Shown here piece by piece: positions 17,576-24,971 of a DNA stretch of 25,146 nt (positions within the stretch are counted from its first letter, which is position 1; each line of letters begins with the position of its first letter). This DNA is from Pseudomonadota bacterium (GTDB lineage: Bacteria > Pseudomonadota > Alphaproteobacteria > Rhizobiales > Hyphomicrobiaceae). The position numbers and the translations under genes were made by a program. The notes below the pieces were generated by a model. The model was not told the origin of the DNA. It did no database searches and saw only the letters and a list, made by a program, of their open reading frames with translations. The DNA lies in NCBI GenBank assembly GCA_023410905.1, contig JAEYPL010000273.1:1-25146 (forward strand), in the 5' to 3' direction.

Positions 17576-18373
17576 TCAGCTCTTCTTCGGAACCGGCTTG
17601 GCGTGGGCGAGCGTGGTCGTAGCAAGCTTAAGAGAAAGAAGGTCCGCTGGCTTGAAATAGTAGAGCGCGTTCTTCGGCGTCTCCATCGCGTGCACCCAGA
17701 CTCCCAGATCCACGCCCATGTCGCGCAAATACTTCTGGCATACAGCGGACATGGTTTGAGCAGCGGCCATATCACCTAGTTGCGCCTCGCTTGCCGACGA
17801 AATCTGATGAACACCTATGGCAGCGGCCTTGCCAGCCCGCCGCTCGACGCCGCCAGCGAAGACCAATGGGCAAGAGGACGCGCAGTACACGCCTGCATCG
17901 ACCTCGGTCGCGTAGCCCTTGCTGCGAATAAGACGTCCCATAGCCAGTGCATCCTGCACCGACCCGCCGGGCGATTCGAGTACGATCGTCTTCACATATG
18001 ACCCGCGCTTGGCAATCTCTTCAGCGAACGCCTTGGCCGTACCCGGCGCGATGGCGCCAGTGGCGAGCAGGCGGCCGCCTTCTGTCAGTTCGAACGTCAT
18101 GCGGTTTCGAAGTCGCTCGTTCTGCTCGGGAGCGGGGCCGCCCGGTAACCCCTGTCGCTCGCGGATATCGGGCAATGAGGGATCGAGAAATGGCAACGCG
18201 TCCCGCTGCGAGGTTCTCTCGGGAAGGCGAATGTACATCTCGCGGTAGTCCAGCGCCGCCACAACGAGCGTGCCGGCGATCAGTCCGCGAAGCAGCCATC
18301 GCAGGACGCTATCGTCCGAAAGCGTGGCGACTCGTCGAGCGAACATCTGCGTCCATGTCTCGACGGCGGCCAT
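17576..18373 (-). CDS. Membrane-anchored Clp-fold (ClpP/crotonase-like) serine protease homologue
   Basis: The protein has 265 residues with one N-terminal membrane helix (about 24-42), so the catalytic part probably faces the periplasm. From about residue 92 it shows the pattern of periplasmic ClpP-like proteins of the COG3904 type: IVLESPGGSVQDALAMGRLI (130-149), then VYCASSCPLVFAGGVERRAG (162-181) carrying the candidate nucleophile Ser166 or Ser167, and IGVHQIS (186-192) with candidate His189. The C-terminus is basic (KPVPKKS). Four bases separate its ATG from the stop of the upstream membrane protein gene, so they are co-expressed and probably work together. The substrate is unknown. The fold is well supported; proteolytic activity is inferred. 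Confidence 0.8.
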   Translation of the reverse strand: MAAVETWTQMFARRVATLSDDSVLRWLLRGLIAGTLVVAALDYREMYIRLPERTSQRDALPFLDPSLPDIRERQGLPGGPAPEQNERLRNRMTFELTEGGRLLATGAIAPGTAKAFAEEIAKRGSYVKTIVLESPGGSVQDALAMGRLIRSKGYATEVDAGVYCASSCPLVFAGGVERRAGKAAAIGVHQISSASEAQLGDMAAAQTMSAVCQKYLRDMGVDLGVWVHAMETPKNALYYFKPADLLSLKLATTTLAHAKPVPKKS

Positions 18374-18377
18374 GCCC

Positions 18378-19649
18378 TCAATCCTTCTTGGCCGACCTTA
18401 CGCCGGCGATCGAGGTGATGTTTTCGTCAGAGGGTGTCGCCATCGCCGGCACAGGCTCAGCTGTGGCTCGAAACGCGTGCTGGGATGCGGTTTCGACCTC
18501 GCGTGCGATCCGCAGCGCCGCTAGCAACTGCGCGGCGGACATCGTCTCTATTGCCGCAGGTTCGGCTTCGCGCCGCACATTTGCATGGACGATGCACAAA
18601 ATGAACACGAGCACCGCCGGAATGAGATCGATAGAGATCGCGCCAGCCCAACTTGGAATGAAATCGCTCGCATAACGGAGAACAGCCTCCGCGGTCGACA
18701 GAGACTGGAACCGCTCAGGCTCCACGGCGGGGCGAGCGAGGATTTTGTCCGCGGCATCGGAGAGCGCTTTGGCCTGAGCGGCGACGGATTGCTCGACCTT
18801 TCCGACGACCCTCGTCTGGCGCTCCGCCAAATCGCCTCGATTGCTGGCGGCTGGAGCGATGAACCCTGTGACAAGACCGTCGGCCGCTCGTCTGACTGCC
18901 GGTGCCACGGAGGTCTGCTGCAGCGAGGCGATGACACCCATCAGTGACATGGTCTCGCGGGCAAAATTGTCGCTTCGCTCACTAATGGCCCCACGATCAG
19001 AGATCAGCGCGCGCATTCGCTCGATGTGCTTGCCGCCCTGCTCATAGAGAGCCTTCACCTTCTGACCCGATTGGCCGACTTCCTTGCCGAGGTTGTCCAG
19101 CTGCGTGGACATCTGGCTTAGGAGCTGGACCATCGTGCCGGAGCCCGCCGTTCCGGTCAGGGAGCCGCCACGCTCTGCTTCGGCAAGTTGTGAAAATCGC
19201 GTGCTCGCCATCTGAATGTCAGGCAGCAAGCCTTGTGCTGAGAGGGCGTTGTTGTGAGCCCGATCAAGGTCTCGGGTGTAGGCCTGGACTGTCACCGAGA
19301 GGTGCTGTTGTATCGCAGCAGCGCCCGCGAGCGCCGACGCGTTCAGCCAGCTCGACATCGCTACGATCATCAATGAGCCGAGGCCCATGCAGGCGAAGAG
19401 CAGGCCACGGCTCCAGGCATCGCGCACGTGCGGCATAAACCGCATAAGGTATGTCCAGAAGGTATAAATTCCGACCGACACGGCTGTGGAATAGATTACG
19501 GCTGCAAAGAACACGACTGTGGCATTACCATTCAGAAGATCGCGAACACCGAGATACGTATAGACGCCGCTGGCGAGCGCGAGCACGCCAAGCGTTACGC
19601 GCGTCGTGACTTCGAGGCGTTGCACGCCGTCACGCAGAACAAGCGACAT
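18378..19649 (-). CDS. Membrane protein with a long helical domain, partner of the Clp-fold protease
   Basis: This protein has 423 residues and no name that I recognise. Three hydrophobic helices lie near residues 16-36, 43-67 and 82-104, and a fourth near 334-356 (ISIDLIPAVLVFILCIVH). Between them, about 230 residues are mostly helical and Gln/Ser/Ala-rich (LSQMSTQLDNLGKEVGQSGQ; VVGKVEQSVAAQAKALSDAA), resembling the coiled-coil part of receptors or scaffold proteins. No enzymatic motif is visible. The ATG is supported by GGTGAGGA four to five bases upstream. The protease homologue follows after four bases, so this protein could be its membrane scaffold, adaptor or substrate. That is inference from operon structure. 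Confidence 0.75.
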   Translation of the reverse strand: MSLVLRDGVQRLEVTTRVTLGVLALASGVYTYLGVRDLLNGNATVVFFAAVIYSTAVSVGIYTFWTYLMRFMPHVRDAWSRGLLFACMGLGSLMIVAMSSWLNASALAGAAAIQQHLSVTVQAYTRDLDRAHNNALSAQGLLPDIQMASTRFSQLAEAERGGSLTGTAGSGTMVQLLSQMSTQLDNLGKEVGQSGQKVKALYEQGGKHIERMRALISDRGAISERSDNFARETMSLMGVIASLQQTSVAPAVRRAADGLVTGFIAPAASNRGDLAERQTRVVGKVEQSVAAQAKALSDAADKILARPAVEPERFQSLSTAEAVLRYASDFIPSWAGAISIDLIPAVLVFILCIVHANVRREAEPAAIETMSAAQLLAALRIAREVETASQHAFRATAEPVPAMATPSDENITSIAGVRSAKKD

Positions 19650-19844
19650 GGGTCCTCACCGGGGCTAAGGAAACGATGCTTTCCTCCCGGCCGTGTGACG
19701 GTGCCTTGGCGCCCGGCTCACCCTTGGACCTGCGGAAGCTCGATTCCAAGTAGGAAATTCCCACGGCTTTTCAATGGCCGGCGCTTGGATATACCCTCAT
19801 TATTGAATGAACTGACGTTTTCTGCGTGCACTTTAGAAACGTCT

Positions 19845-19870
19845 GGAACTATCGCGCGCGACTGATCTTT
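19845..19870 (+). promoter_or_regulatory. EcfG-like promoter (one mismatch) before the CtaG-like gene
   Basis: GGAAC at 19845-19849 is followed after 17 bases by CTTT instead of CGTT. It points toward the start at 19928. With one mismatch in the -10 it is a weak candidate. Confidence 0.25.
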
Positions 19871-19916
19871 ATTCATCGCTCCGTCGAATAAGTCGGCGGA
19901 GCGTGACTTTATTCAT
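19867..19916 (+). repeat. Nested direct and inverted repeats in the leader of the CtaG-like gene
   Basis: CTTTATTCAT occurs at 19867-19876 and again at 19907-19916, exactly 40 bases apart. Between them lies the inverted repeat CGCTCCG (19877-19883) and CGGAGCG (19897-19903) with a 13-base loop. The array ends 11 bases before the start codon and just before or over the Shine-Dalgarno. It could be a paired operator, a translational control hairpin or a recombination scar. Confidence 0.5.
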
Positions 19917-19927
19917 GAGAGGTGCCG

Positions 19928-20323
19928 ATGACCGTCGAAGGCCAGCTCGGCCGATCGCTAAGGTTTGAGGCTGCCTCCGTCAGCGCCCTCGCAGTTATTG
20001 CTCTTCTTCTCGTCACGCTGGCACTCATCGAAATTGGTCCGCTGTCGAGCCATATGTTCGTGCACGTCGGCACGATGAACATTCTCGCTCCCTTGTTGGC
20101 AGTTGCTCTTGGGGTCAGCGGGCGGCTAACGGTTGGCCTTGAGCGCGCGGCCGTACTCTGGTGCGCGACAGCTCTTCAGATGATCCTGCTGTGGGCGTGG
20201 CATAGTCAGGCGATTCAGCATGTCGCGCAGGCGACGAGAGCCCGGTCAAATTGCTCAGCCTCTCACAAAGGCCAGCAGATCCTTGTTGATCACGTCGGCA
20301 TTGATGGTGAGCATCCCGTGTGA
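19928..20323 (+). CDS. Truncated CtaG-like (cytochrome oxidase assembly) membrane protein
   Basis: The frame codes for 131 residues from ATG 19928 (GAGAGG five bases before). It has membrane helices at about 15-35, 48-62 and 70-90. The segment SSHMFVHVGTMNILAPLLAV and the later LLWAWHSQAIQHVAQA resemble the caa3-type CtaG family, whose members have about six helices and over 200 residues. Similarity stops near 20230; the remaining 30 residues (RARSNCSASHKGQQ...) are polar and read antisense through the last 69 bases of the oppositely oriented hydrolase gene. The gene therefore looks cut by insertion of the hydrolase operon and may be nonfunctional. The family call rests on pattern recognition and is moderately sure. 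Confidence 0.5.
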   Translation: MTVEGQLGRSLRFEAASVSALAVIALLLVTLALIEIGPLSSHMFVHVGTMNILAPLLAVALGVSGRLTVGLERAAVLWCATALQMILLWAWHSQAIQHVAQATRARSNCSASHKGQQILVDHVGIDGEHPV

Positions 20324-21097
20324 ATACCCCTCGTAGATCTTGAGGGTGCCGTTCTTCAGAAGGGCGCTCGACTTGAGCGCTGAAGCTGCAATCGGCACGA
20401 TCTGATCGTCATCGCCGTGCAGTACGAGTGTCGGGACCGTAATGGCCTTCAGATCGTTGGTCTGGTCGGTTTCCGAAAAGGCTTTGATGCCTTCGTAGTG
20501 CGCTTTCGCGCTGCCCATCATGCCCTGTCGCCACCAATTCTGGATCACACCCTGGTAGACCTTCGCATCCGGTCGATTGAAGCCGTAGAACGGTCCGGCC
20601 GGCACATCGACAAAGAACTGGGCCCGATTATCCGCGACGGCTTTGCGGAATTCATCGAACACCTCGATCGGCAGGCCATCCGGATAAGCAGCCGTCTTGA
20701 GCATGATCGGCGGCACGGCGGCCACCAGCACCGCTTTGGCGACACGACCGGCGGGCTGGCCATGCTTGGCGACATAGCGCGCCACTTCGCCGCCGCCGGT
20801 GGAATGGCCGATGTGCACGGCATTCTTCAGATCAAGATGCTCGGCGACCGCGAAGGCGTCGGCCGCATAGTGATCCATGTCATGGCCTTCGCTGACCTGA
20901 GCCGAGCGACCGTGGCCACGCCGGTCGTGAGCAACGACGCGGAAGCCGTTCTGCAGGAAGAACAGCATCTGCGCGTCCCAGTCGTCGGATGATAGTGGCC
21001 AGCCATGATGGAACACGATGGGCTGAGCGCTCGTCGGACCCCAGTCCTTGTAGAAGATGTCGACACCGTCTGTGGTCTTGATGAAGCCAGCGCTCAT
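20255..21097 (-). CDS. Alpha/beta hydrolase of the non-haem chloroperoxidase/esterase type
   Basis: The protein has 280 residues, the normal length of cofactor-free haloperoxidases and related esterases. The oxyanion-hole motif HHGWPLSSDDW is at 30-40, the strand VVAHDRRGHGRS at 54-65, nucleophile Ser99 in HIGHSTGGGEV, acid Asp in HGDDDQIVP (227-235) and His260 in YSHGM. It is cytoplasmic, as no signal peptide is present. The ATG has AAGGAG seven bases before it. It is the last gene of a minus-strand operon, 44 bp after the solute-binding protein gene. Its physiological substrate is probably an ester, lactone or peroxy acid; the halogenation seen in vitro in this family is usually a side activity. 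Confidence 0.92.
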   Translation of the reverse strand: MSAGFIKTTDGVDIFYKDWGPTSAQPIVFHHGWPLSSDDWDAQMLFFLQNGFRVVAHDRRGHGRSAQVSEGHDMDHYAADAFAVAEHLDLKNAVHIGHSTGGGEVARYVAKHGQPAGRVAKAVLVAAVPPIMLKTAAYPDGLPIEVFDEFRKAVADNRAQFFVDVPAGPFYGFNRPDAKVYQGVIQNWWRQGMMGSAKAHYEGIKAFSETDQTNDLKAITVPTLVLHGDDDQIVPIAASALKSSALLKNGTLKIYEGYSHGMLTINADVINKDLLAFVRG

Positions 21098-21141
21098 ATG
21101 CGTACTCCTTCAATGCATTGGGTTGCAGACCTGTTCGGCCG

Positions 21142-22326
21142 TCAGAGCGCAGCGGTGTAGGGAAAGATCAGGTCGCCGGATGCCAGCGTCGCCGGTGAGA
21201 CCACGACCTGCTTCGATCCATCCTTGAACTGGTCGACGTCATTTCCGGAAATGCCGCGAAACTGCACTTGCAGAACGCGCGGTTGCGCCCATTCGCCGTT
21301 CTTCCCGAATGCGACTTCGCCCATGACCGTGTCAAACGTCGCCTCGCTCGCGAAGTTCGACAGGATCGTGTCATCAAGGCCGCCCGTCGCTTCGACGGCC
21401 TGAGCGATAACCTGCATCTGGGCATAGGCGAGCGGTGCCATGTAATGCCCCAACGGATCGACGCCGGCCGCTGCGGCTTTCTCCTGATAGACATCCAGCA
21501 TTTGCTGCACGCCCGGGAACATCATGCTTGGCACAGGCGCCCAGTACTCGTAGTTGACGAGACCATTCAGCAGCGGACCGAGCGTGGTCCTGACCGTCGT
21601 GTTCTGCGGCCCGATCATCGCGCCGCCGACCATCTTCGGTTTGAAGTCATGTGCGTGGATCGCCCGCACCAGACCGACCGAATCCGCCAGGTAGGAGCAG
21701 AGGAACAGGACGTCACAATCGCTTTCGGCAACGGCGTCGATAACCGGCGTGAAGTTCGGGGTCGTCAGTGGGTACGTCGCCTCATGCACGATGTGAAAGC
21801 CGTGCTTTGCCGCATTGGCTTTCGCGCCAAGGACAGGATTGCGAGAGAACTCCGCGTCCGCCGACACCAGTGCCACTGTCAAAGGTCGAGGCGTCTGAGC
21901 AGCGGCAAGTTGGAAGAAGCCTTCCGTCAGCGCCGAGTTCGGATCTGGGCCCGTCGGAACCATGGCGAAATAGTGCGGATAGCTGAGCGTGTTGTTCACG
22001 CCGAGCCCCATGAGGCCGACGAAAAAACGCTCCCGCTCCATGATCAACGGCATTGCCGGCAACAGCGAATTGGTGCCGTAACCGCCGATGACGAGATCGA
22101 CGTGGTCCTCATCCATCAGCCGCTTGTAAAGGTCGGGGACGAGTGATGCGTCGGCGTGATCGTCGTAGCAGACGAGCTCCACGGGGCGGCCCAGCAGGCC
22201 GCCCTGTGCATTGATGTCTTGCCGCCAGATCTCGTGGGCGAGCTGCGCTGACCGGCTATTGCCCGCGAGCGGACCGGTGAGCGACAGGCAATACCCGATC
22301 CGAATGGCCGCTGCGCTATCGCGCAT
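21142..22326 (-). CDS. LivJ/AmiC-type solute-binding protein lacking a signal peptide
   Basis: The 394-residue protein has the type I periplasmic-binding fold of branched-chain amino acid, urea and amide receptors: IRIGYCLSLTGPLAGNSRSA (8-27), INAQGGLLGRPVELVCYDD (43-61), a DLVIGGYGTNS strand and LFLCSYLADSVGLVRAI. The start at 22326 is chosen because GAGGTG precedes it by six bases and only 10 bp separate it from the isochorismatase stop. The longer frame to 22410 would overlap that gene, and its extra residues do not form a signal peptide either. No ABC permease or ATPase of this type is linked. The protein may thus be cytoplasmic, like the amide sensor AmiC, or exported by a signal I cannot see. 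Confidence 0.85.
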   Translation of the reverse strand: MRDSAAAIRIGYCLSLTGPLAGNSRSAQLAHEIWRQDINAQGGLLGRPVELVCYDDHADASLVPDLYKRLMDEDHVDLVIGGYGTNSLLPAMPLIMERERFFVGLMGLGVNNTLSYPHYFAMVPTGPDPNSALTEGFFQLAAAQTPRPLTVALVSADAEFSRNPVLGAKANAAKHGFHIVHEATYPLTTPNFTPVIDAVAESDCDVLFLCSYLADSVGLVRAIHAHDFKPKMVGGAMIGPQNTTVRTTLGPLLNGLVNYEYWAPVPSMMFPGVQQMLDVYQEKAAAAGVDPLGHYMAPLAYAQMQVIAQAVEATGGLDDTILSNFASEATFDTVMGEVAFGKNGEWAQPRVLQVQFRGISGNDVDQFKDGSKQVVVSPATLASGDLIFPYTAAL

Positions 22327-22336
22327 GTCGATCACC

Positions 22337-22984
22337 TCAACCGCGTGCGCCGGCGCGCCCGGCAAGAAGCTGCAGCTCCCAGGCGAGTGCGACGCCGGAG
22401 GCACCACCATGTTCCAGGATCATGCCGCTGAGCCCCTTCGCCGTTTCTTCGCGTGCCCAGTCGCGCTGCCATTCTGCAGCGAGCGCCGTCCATGTGATCG
22501 GCGTGATGCCTGCGGCGATCATGCGGTGGATGGCCATCTCGTGCGCTTCAATGCTGACGCCGCCCGATGCATCGGTCACGGCATAGACGTCCCAGCCTTC
22601 ACCCGCCGCCTGGATCGCCGGCATGGCAAGACAAACCTCGGTCCATAGCGCGGCCAGGATCAGTTTCTTGCGGCCGGACTTTTTCACGATGTCGACGACT
22701 TTTGGATCTTCCCAGGTATTGATGAACGTGCGGTCGATCGGCTTCTGCTCGGGGAAGACGTCCTGGAGCTGCTTGATGATGTAGCCACCGCGCTCTTCGA
22801 TCACCGTCGTCAGGATCGTCGGAACCTTGAAGACCTTCGCCGCCTTGGCGAGGCCCACGACGTTGTTGACGATCAACGTCGGCTCATGGCTGTGCAGATT
22901 GGCGAATTGGTAGGGCTGATGATCGATCAGCACGAGGATGCTCTCTTCGGGCGTCACAAGAGCGTTGAGACCGTTCTTCGGCAT
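22337..22984 (-). CDS. Isochorismatase-family cysteine hydrolase (YcaC-like)
   Basis: The protein has 215 residues and aligns best with YcaC, an octameric hydrolase of unknown substrate. Catalytic Asp21 is in ILVLIDHQPYQF and nucleophile Cys118 in LWTEVCLAMPAIQAAGEGWD, with VYAVTDASGG and WTALAAEWQRDW following as in YcaC. The family also contains nicotinamidases and N-carbamoylsarcosine amidase, so C-N bond hydrolysis is a reasonable guess. GGAG lies eight bases before the ATG. It sits 33 bp after the SnoaL-like gene and 10 bp before the binding-protein gene, in one operon. Confidence 0.92.
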   Translation of the reverse strand: MPKNGLNALVTPEESILVLIDHQPYQFANLHSHEPTLIVNNVVGLAKAAKVFKVPTILTTVIEERGGYIIKQLQDVFPEQKPIDRTFINTWEDPKVVDIVKKSGRKKLILAALWTEVCLAMPAIQAAGEGWDVYAVTDASGGVSIEAHEMAIHRMIAAGITPITWTALAAEWQRDWAREETAKGLSGMILEHGGASGVALAWELQLLAGRAGARG

Positions 22985-23017
22985 TCGATTACTCCGTTGG
23001 TTGTGTGGGATGTGCGC

Positions 23018-23395
23018 TCACGCACCGGATGGGTCGAGAAGGACATGAAGCGATTGGATGCGCGCTCCTTTGAAGCGGGCCACATCAGTCCCGGTCACGG
23101 CCGCGGGGCCGCCGGATGGCCCGGCCTGCCAGCGCAGTCGTCCCAATCCGTGATGACCGATTGCCGGACCGATCGCGGTGAAGACAAAGTCTGGTGGCAG
23201 ACGCGACAGGAGCGTTTCCACTGCCTGACTGATGGCGGCCTGGCCGGTCATCACAGCATCCGGCTCATAGAGCACAGCGTCGGCCGCGTAGAGTTCTGCG
23301 ATGGCTGCCATCCGCCGTGCGGCATCGCGCTCGCTGAACACTTGCACGAGGTTCGCCTGCATGAGGGCGTCGTAGTCGATGGATTGCACGCTCAT
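23018..23395 (-). CDS. SnoaL-like (NTF2-fold) small protein
   Basis: The 125-residue product from ATG 23395 (AAGG seven bases before) has the shape of a SnoaL/NTF2-like domain: helices at about 6-30 (YDALMQANLVQVFSERDAAR), the typical motif AIAELYAADAVLYEPDAVMT, GQAAISQAVETLLSRLP, and a beta-rich second half (HHGLGRLRWQAGPSG, VTGTDVARFKGARIQSLHVL). These folds bind small molecules; some are isomerases or cyclases, many are of unknown function. It is the first gene of the hydrolase operon, so it may process or bind the same compound. Confidence 0.82.
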   Translation of the reverse strand: MSVQSIDYDALMQANLVQVFSERDAARRMAAIAELYAADAVLYEPDAVMTGQAAISQAVETLLSRLPPDFVFTAIGPAIGHHGLGRLRWQAGPSGGPAAVTGTDVARFKGARIQSLHVLLDPSGA

Positions 23396-23554
23396 TTTTT
23401 GCCTTCCATGATCAGAGCCCGGAAGGACACGCATTGTTGAATGCGCTGCGCGGCGTCACCTGCCTATCCGGACGAGGCGATCATCTCTCGCCAGTCAACG
23501 GAAGGCACTGTTGGATTCTGAGATGGGCAGTCGGAATCTGCTGCGAAATCGCGA

Positions 23555-23923
23555 TCAGCTATTCCTATCGCGTCGCCATGCGGCCGGCGTCGTGCCGGTA
23601 ATATTCCGGAATGTCCGCCCGAAATGCACAGCATCGGCAAAGCCGGTTTCTTCGGCGACCTGATCTAGCGACGAGCCTGTCTCTATCAGCAGCGCTTGCG
23701 CACGCCGGACACGTGCATCAAGTTGCCAGCGATAAGGCGCCATGCCAGTCGAGACCTTGAACGCCCGACTGAAGTGCGATTGCGACAGGCCCACCAACTC
23801 GGCCAACTGCGCAAGCTCGACGCGGCTGGGCAGATGCTCATTCAGATAATCGAGGGTTCGTCTAAGCTGCCGGGGCGTGAGCCCCTTGCCGTCCGTGCCG
23901 GACTCTGGTGGATGAGTAAACAA
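23555..23923 (-). CDS. AraC-family regulator, DNA-binding domain only (possibly 5'-truncated)
   Basis: The 122-residue frame from a TTG at 23923 consists almost only of the AraC double helix-turn-helix: LAQLAELVGLSQSHFSRAFK (37-56) with GMAPYRWQLDARVRRAQALL, and VAEETGFADAVHFGRTFRNI (88-107) with GTTPAAW. Most AraC proteins have about 290 residues with a sensor domain; stand-alone versions of about 110-130 exist. The frame stays open upstream to a TGA at 24020-24022 without an ATG or GTG. The upstream reading (GIRENHDGLTAAIAARL) looks like real protein, which suggests the 5' part of a longer gene was lost. It precedes the hydrolase operon in the same direction and is its likely regulator if active. 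Confidence 0.75.
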   Translation of the reverse strand: MFTHPPESGTDGKGLTPRQLRRTLDYLNEHLPSRVELAQLAELVGLSQSHFSRAFKVSTGMAPYRWQLDARVRRAQALLIETGSSLDQVAEETGFADAVHFGRTFRNITGTTPAAWRRDRNS

Positions 23924-24116
23924 CCGCGCCGCGATTGCCGCGGTCAGTCCGTCATGGTTCTCCCGGATGCCGGCGAGGCAGACGGGTGTCCGTCCGCTAT
24001 GGCGAGCGGATAGGGCTGCTCATGCCCCTGATGGCCTTCCATTCGAAATCGCCGTTAACGGGCACAAACTATTGGGACACGATGCAAGTCGTTCTGGTCT
24101 CTCGCAGCGCTGAAGA

Positions 24117-24971
24117 TCACTCGCGCCAGTAGGCGAAGCGCGCCTCGACCATCCTGATAACAACATCGATCAGAGTCCCCAGGATGCCGATCAGCATCAT
24201 GGCGCCGATCGTGAGGTCGGCATGGAGCTGTTGCTGGCCCTGCAGGATGAGATAGCCCAGGCCGTCGCGGCTACCCGTTCCCGCCACGATCTCGGCTGCG
24301 ATAAGCGCCATCCATCCCGTGGCCAGGCCGATGCGAAGTCCTGTGACGACGTGCGGCGCCGCTGCCGGCAAGGCGACTTCGAAGAGGATCGTCCACGAGC
24401 GTGCGCCGAGCGTCCGGGCAGCATCGATAAGATTGCGATCCACGAGTTGGACACCGCGGAACGTGTTGATCAAGATTGGCGCGAACGACGCGGTGAAGAT
24501 GACGTAGGCCTGCGCGCTGCTACCGGCGCCGAACCACAGCATCGCGAACGGCGCCCACGCGATCGGTGGAATGTACCGGAAGAACTCGAACAGCGGCTCC
24601 ACAAGCCATTGGAGTGGACGAAACAGCGCCATCGCAAGCCCAAGCGGTACACCGATAGCGACGGCTGCGGCAAAGCCCCAGACGAGACGGACAATGCTCG
24701 CCCAGGCGTGCGTCGCCATCGCACCCGCTCCGATCGGCTCCCAGGCCAGGCGGACCAAGCGGGCGATCACCTCCACCGGATTGGGCAGGAAGTCCTTGGA
24801 TACGCCGAAGGCTTCGACGAGGCCGTACCAGACAGCCAACCAGAACACGAGCATGCCGCCGACCCGGACGGCATTCGGCAAGGCTTCTATGCGCGCGCTA
24901 AGGCCACGCTCGCCGCTGGCGGGAATCTGGCTCGACAATGTCGGTGCGACAACCGGTGTTCCGTCAGCCAT
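24117..24971 (-). CDS. ABC transporter permease, nitrate/sulfonate/taurine type (SsuC/TauC-like)
   Basis: This inner-membrane subunit has 284 residues and about six helices. The first lies near residues 38-55, after a cytoplasmic N-terminus. The permease signature is clear: FRYIPPIAWAPFAMLWFGAG (128-147) and the ATPase-contacting EAA loop DAARTLGARSWTILFEVALP (183-202) with GLRIGLATGWMALIAAEIV. ATG 24971 has GAGGAG seven bases before it and overlaps the end of the upstream permease gene by 8 bases, so two permeases are made together. The ATPase and binding protein are not in the window. The substrate cannot be told; nitrate, sulfonates, taurine and pyrimidine precursors are all carried by this family. 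Confidence 0.93.
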   Translation of the reverse strand: MADGTPVVAPTLSSQIPASGERGLSARIEALPNAVRVGGMLVFWLAVWYGLVEAFGVSKDFLPNPVEVIARLVRLAWEPIGAGAMATHAWASIVRLVWGFAAAVAIGVPLGLAMALFRPLQWLVEPLFEFFRYIPPIAWAPFAMLWFGAGSSAQAYVIFTASFAPILINTFRGVQLVDRNLIDAARTLGARSWTILFEVALPAAAPHVVTGLRIGLATGWMALIAAEIVAGTGSRDGLGYLILQGQQQLHADLTIGAMMLIGILGTLIDVVIRMVEARFAYWRE

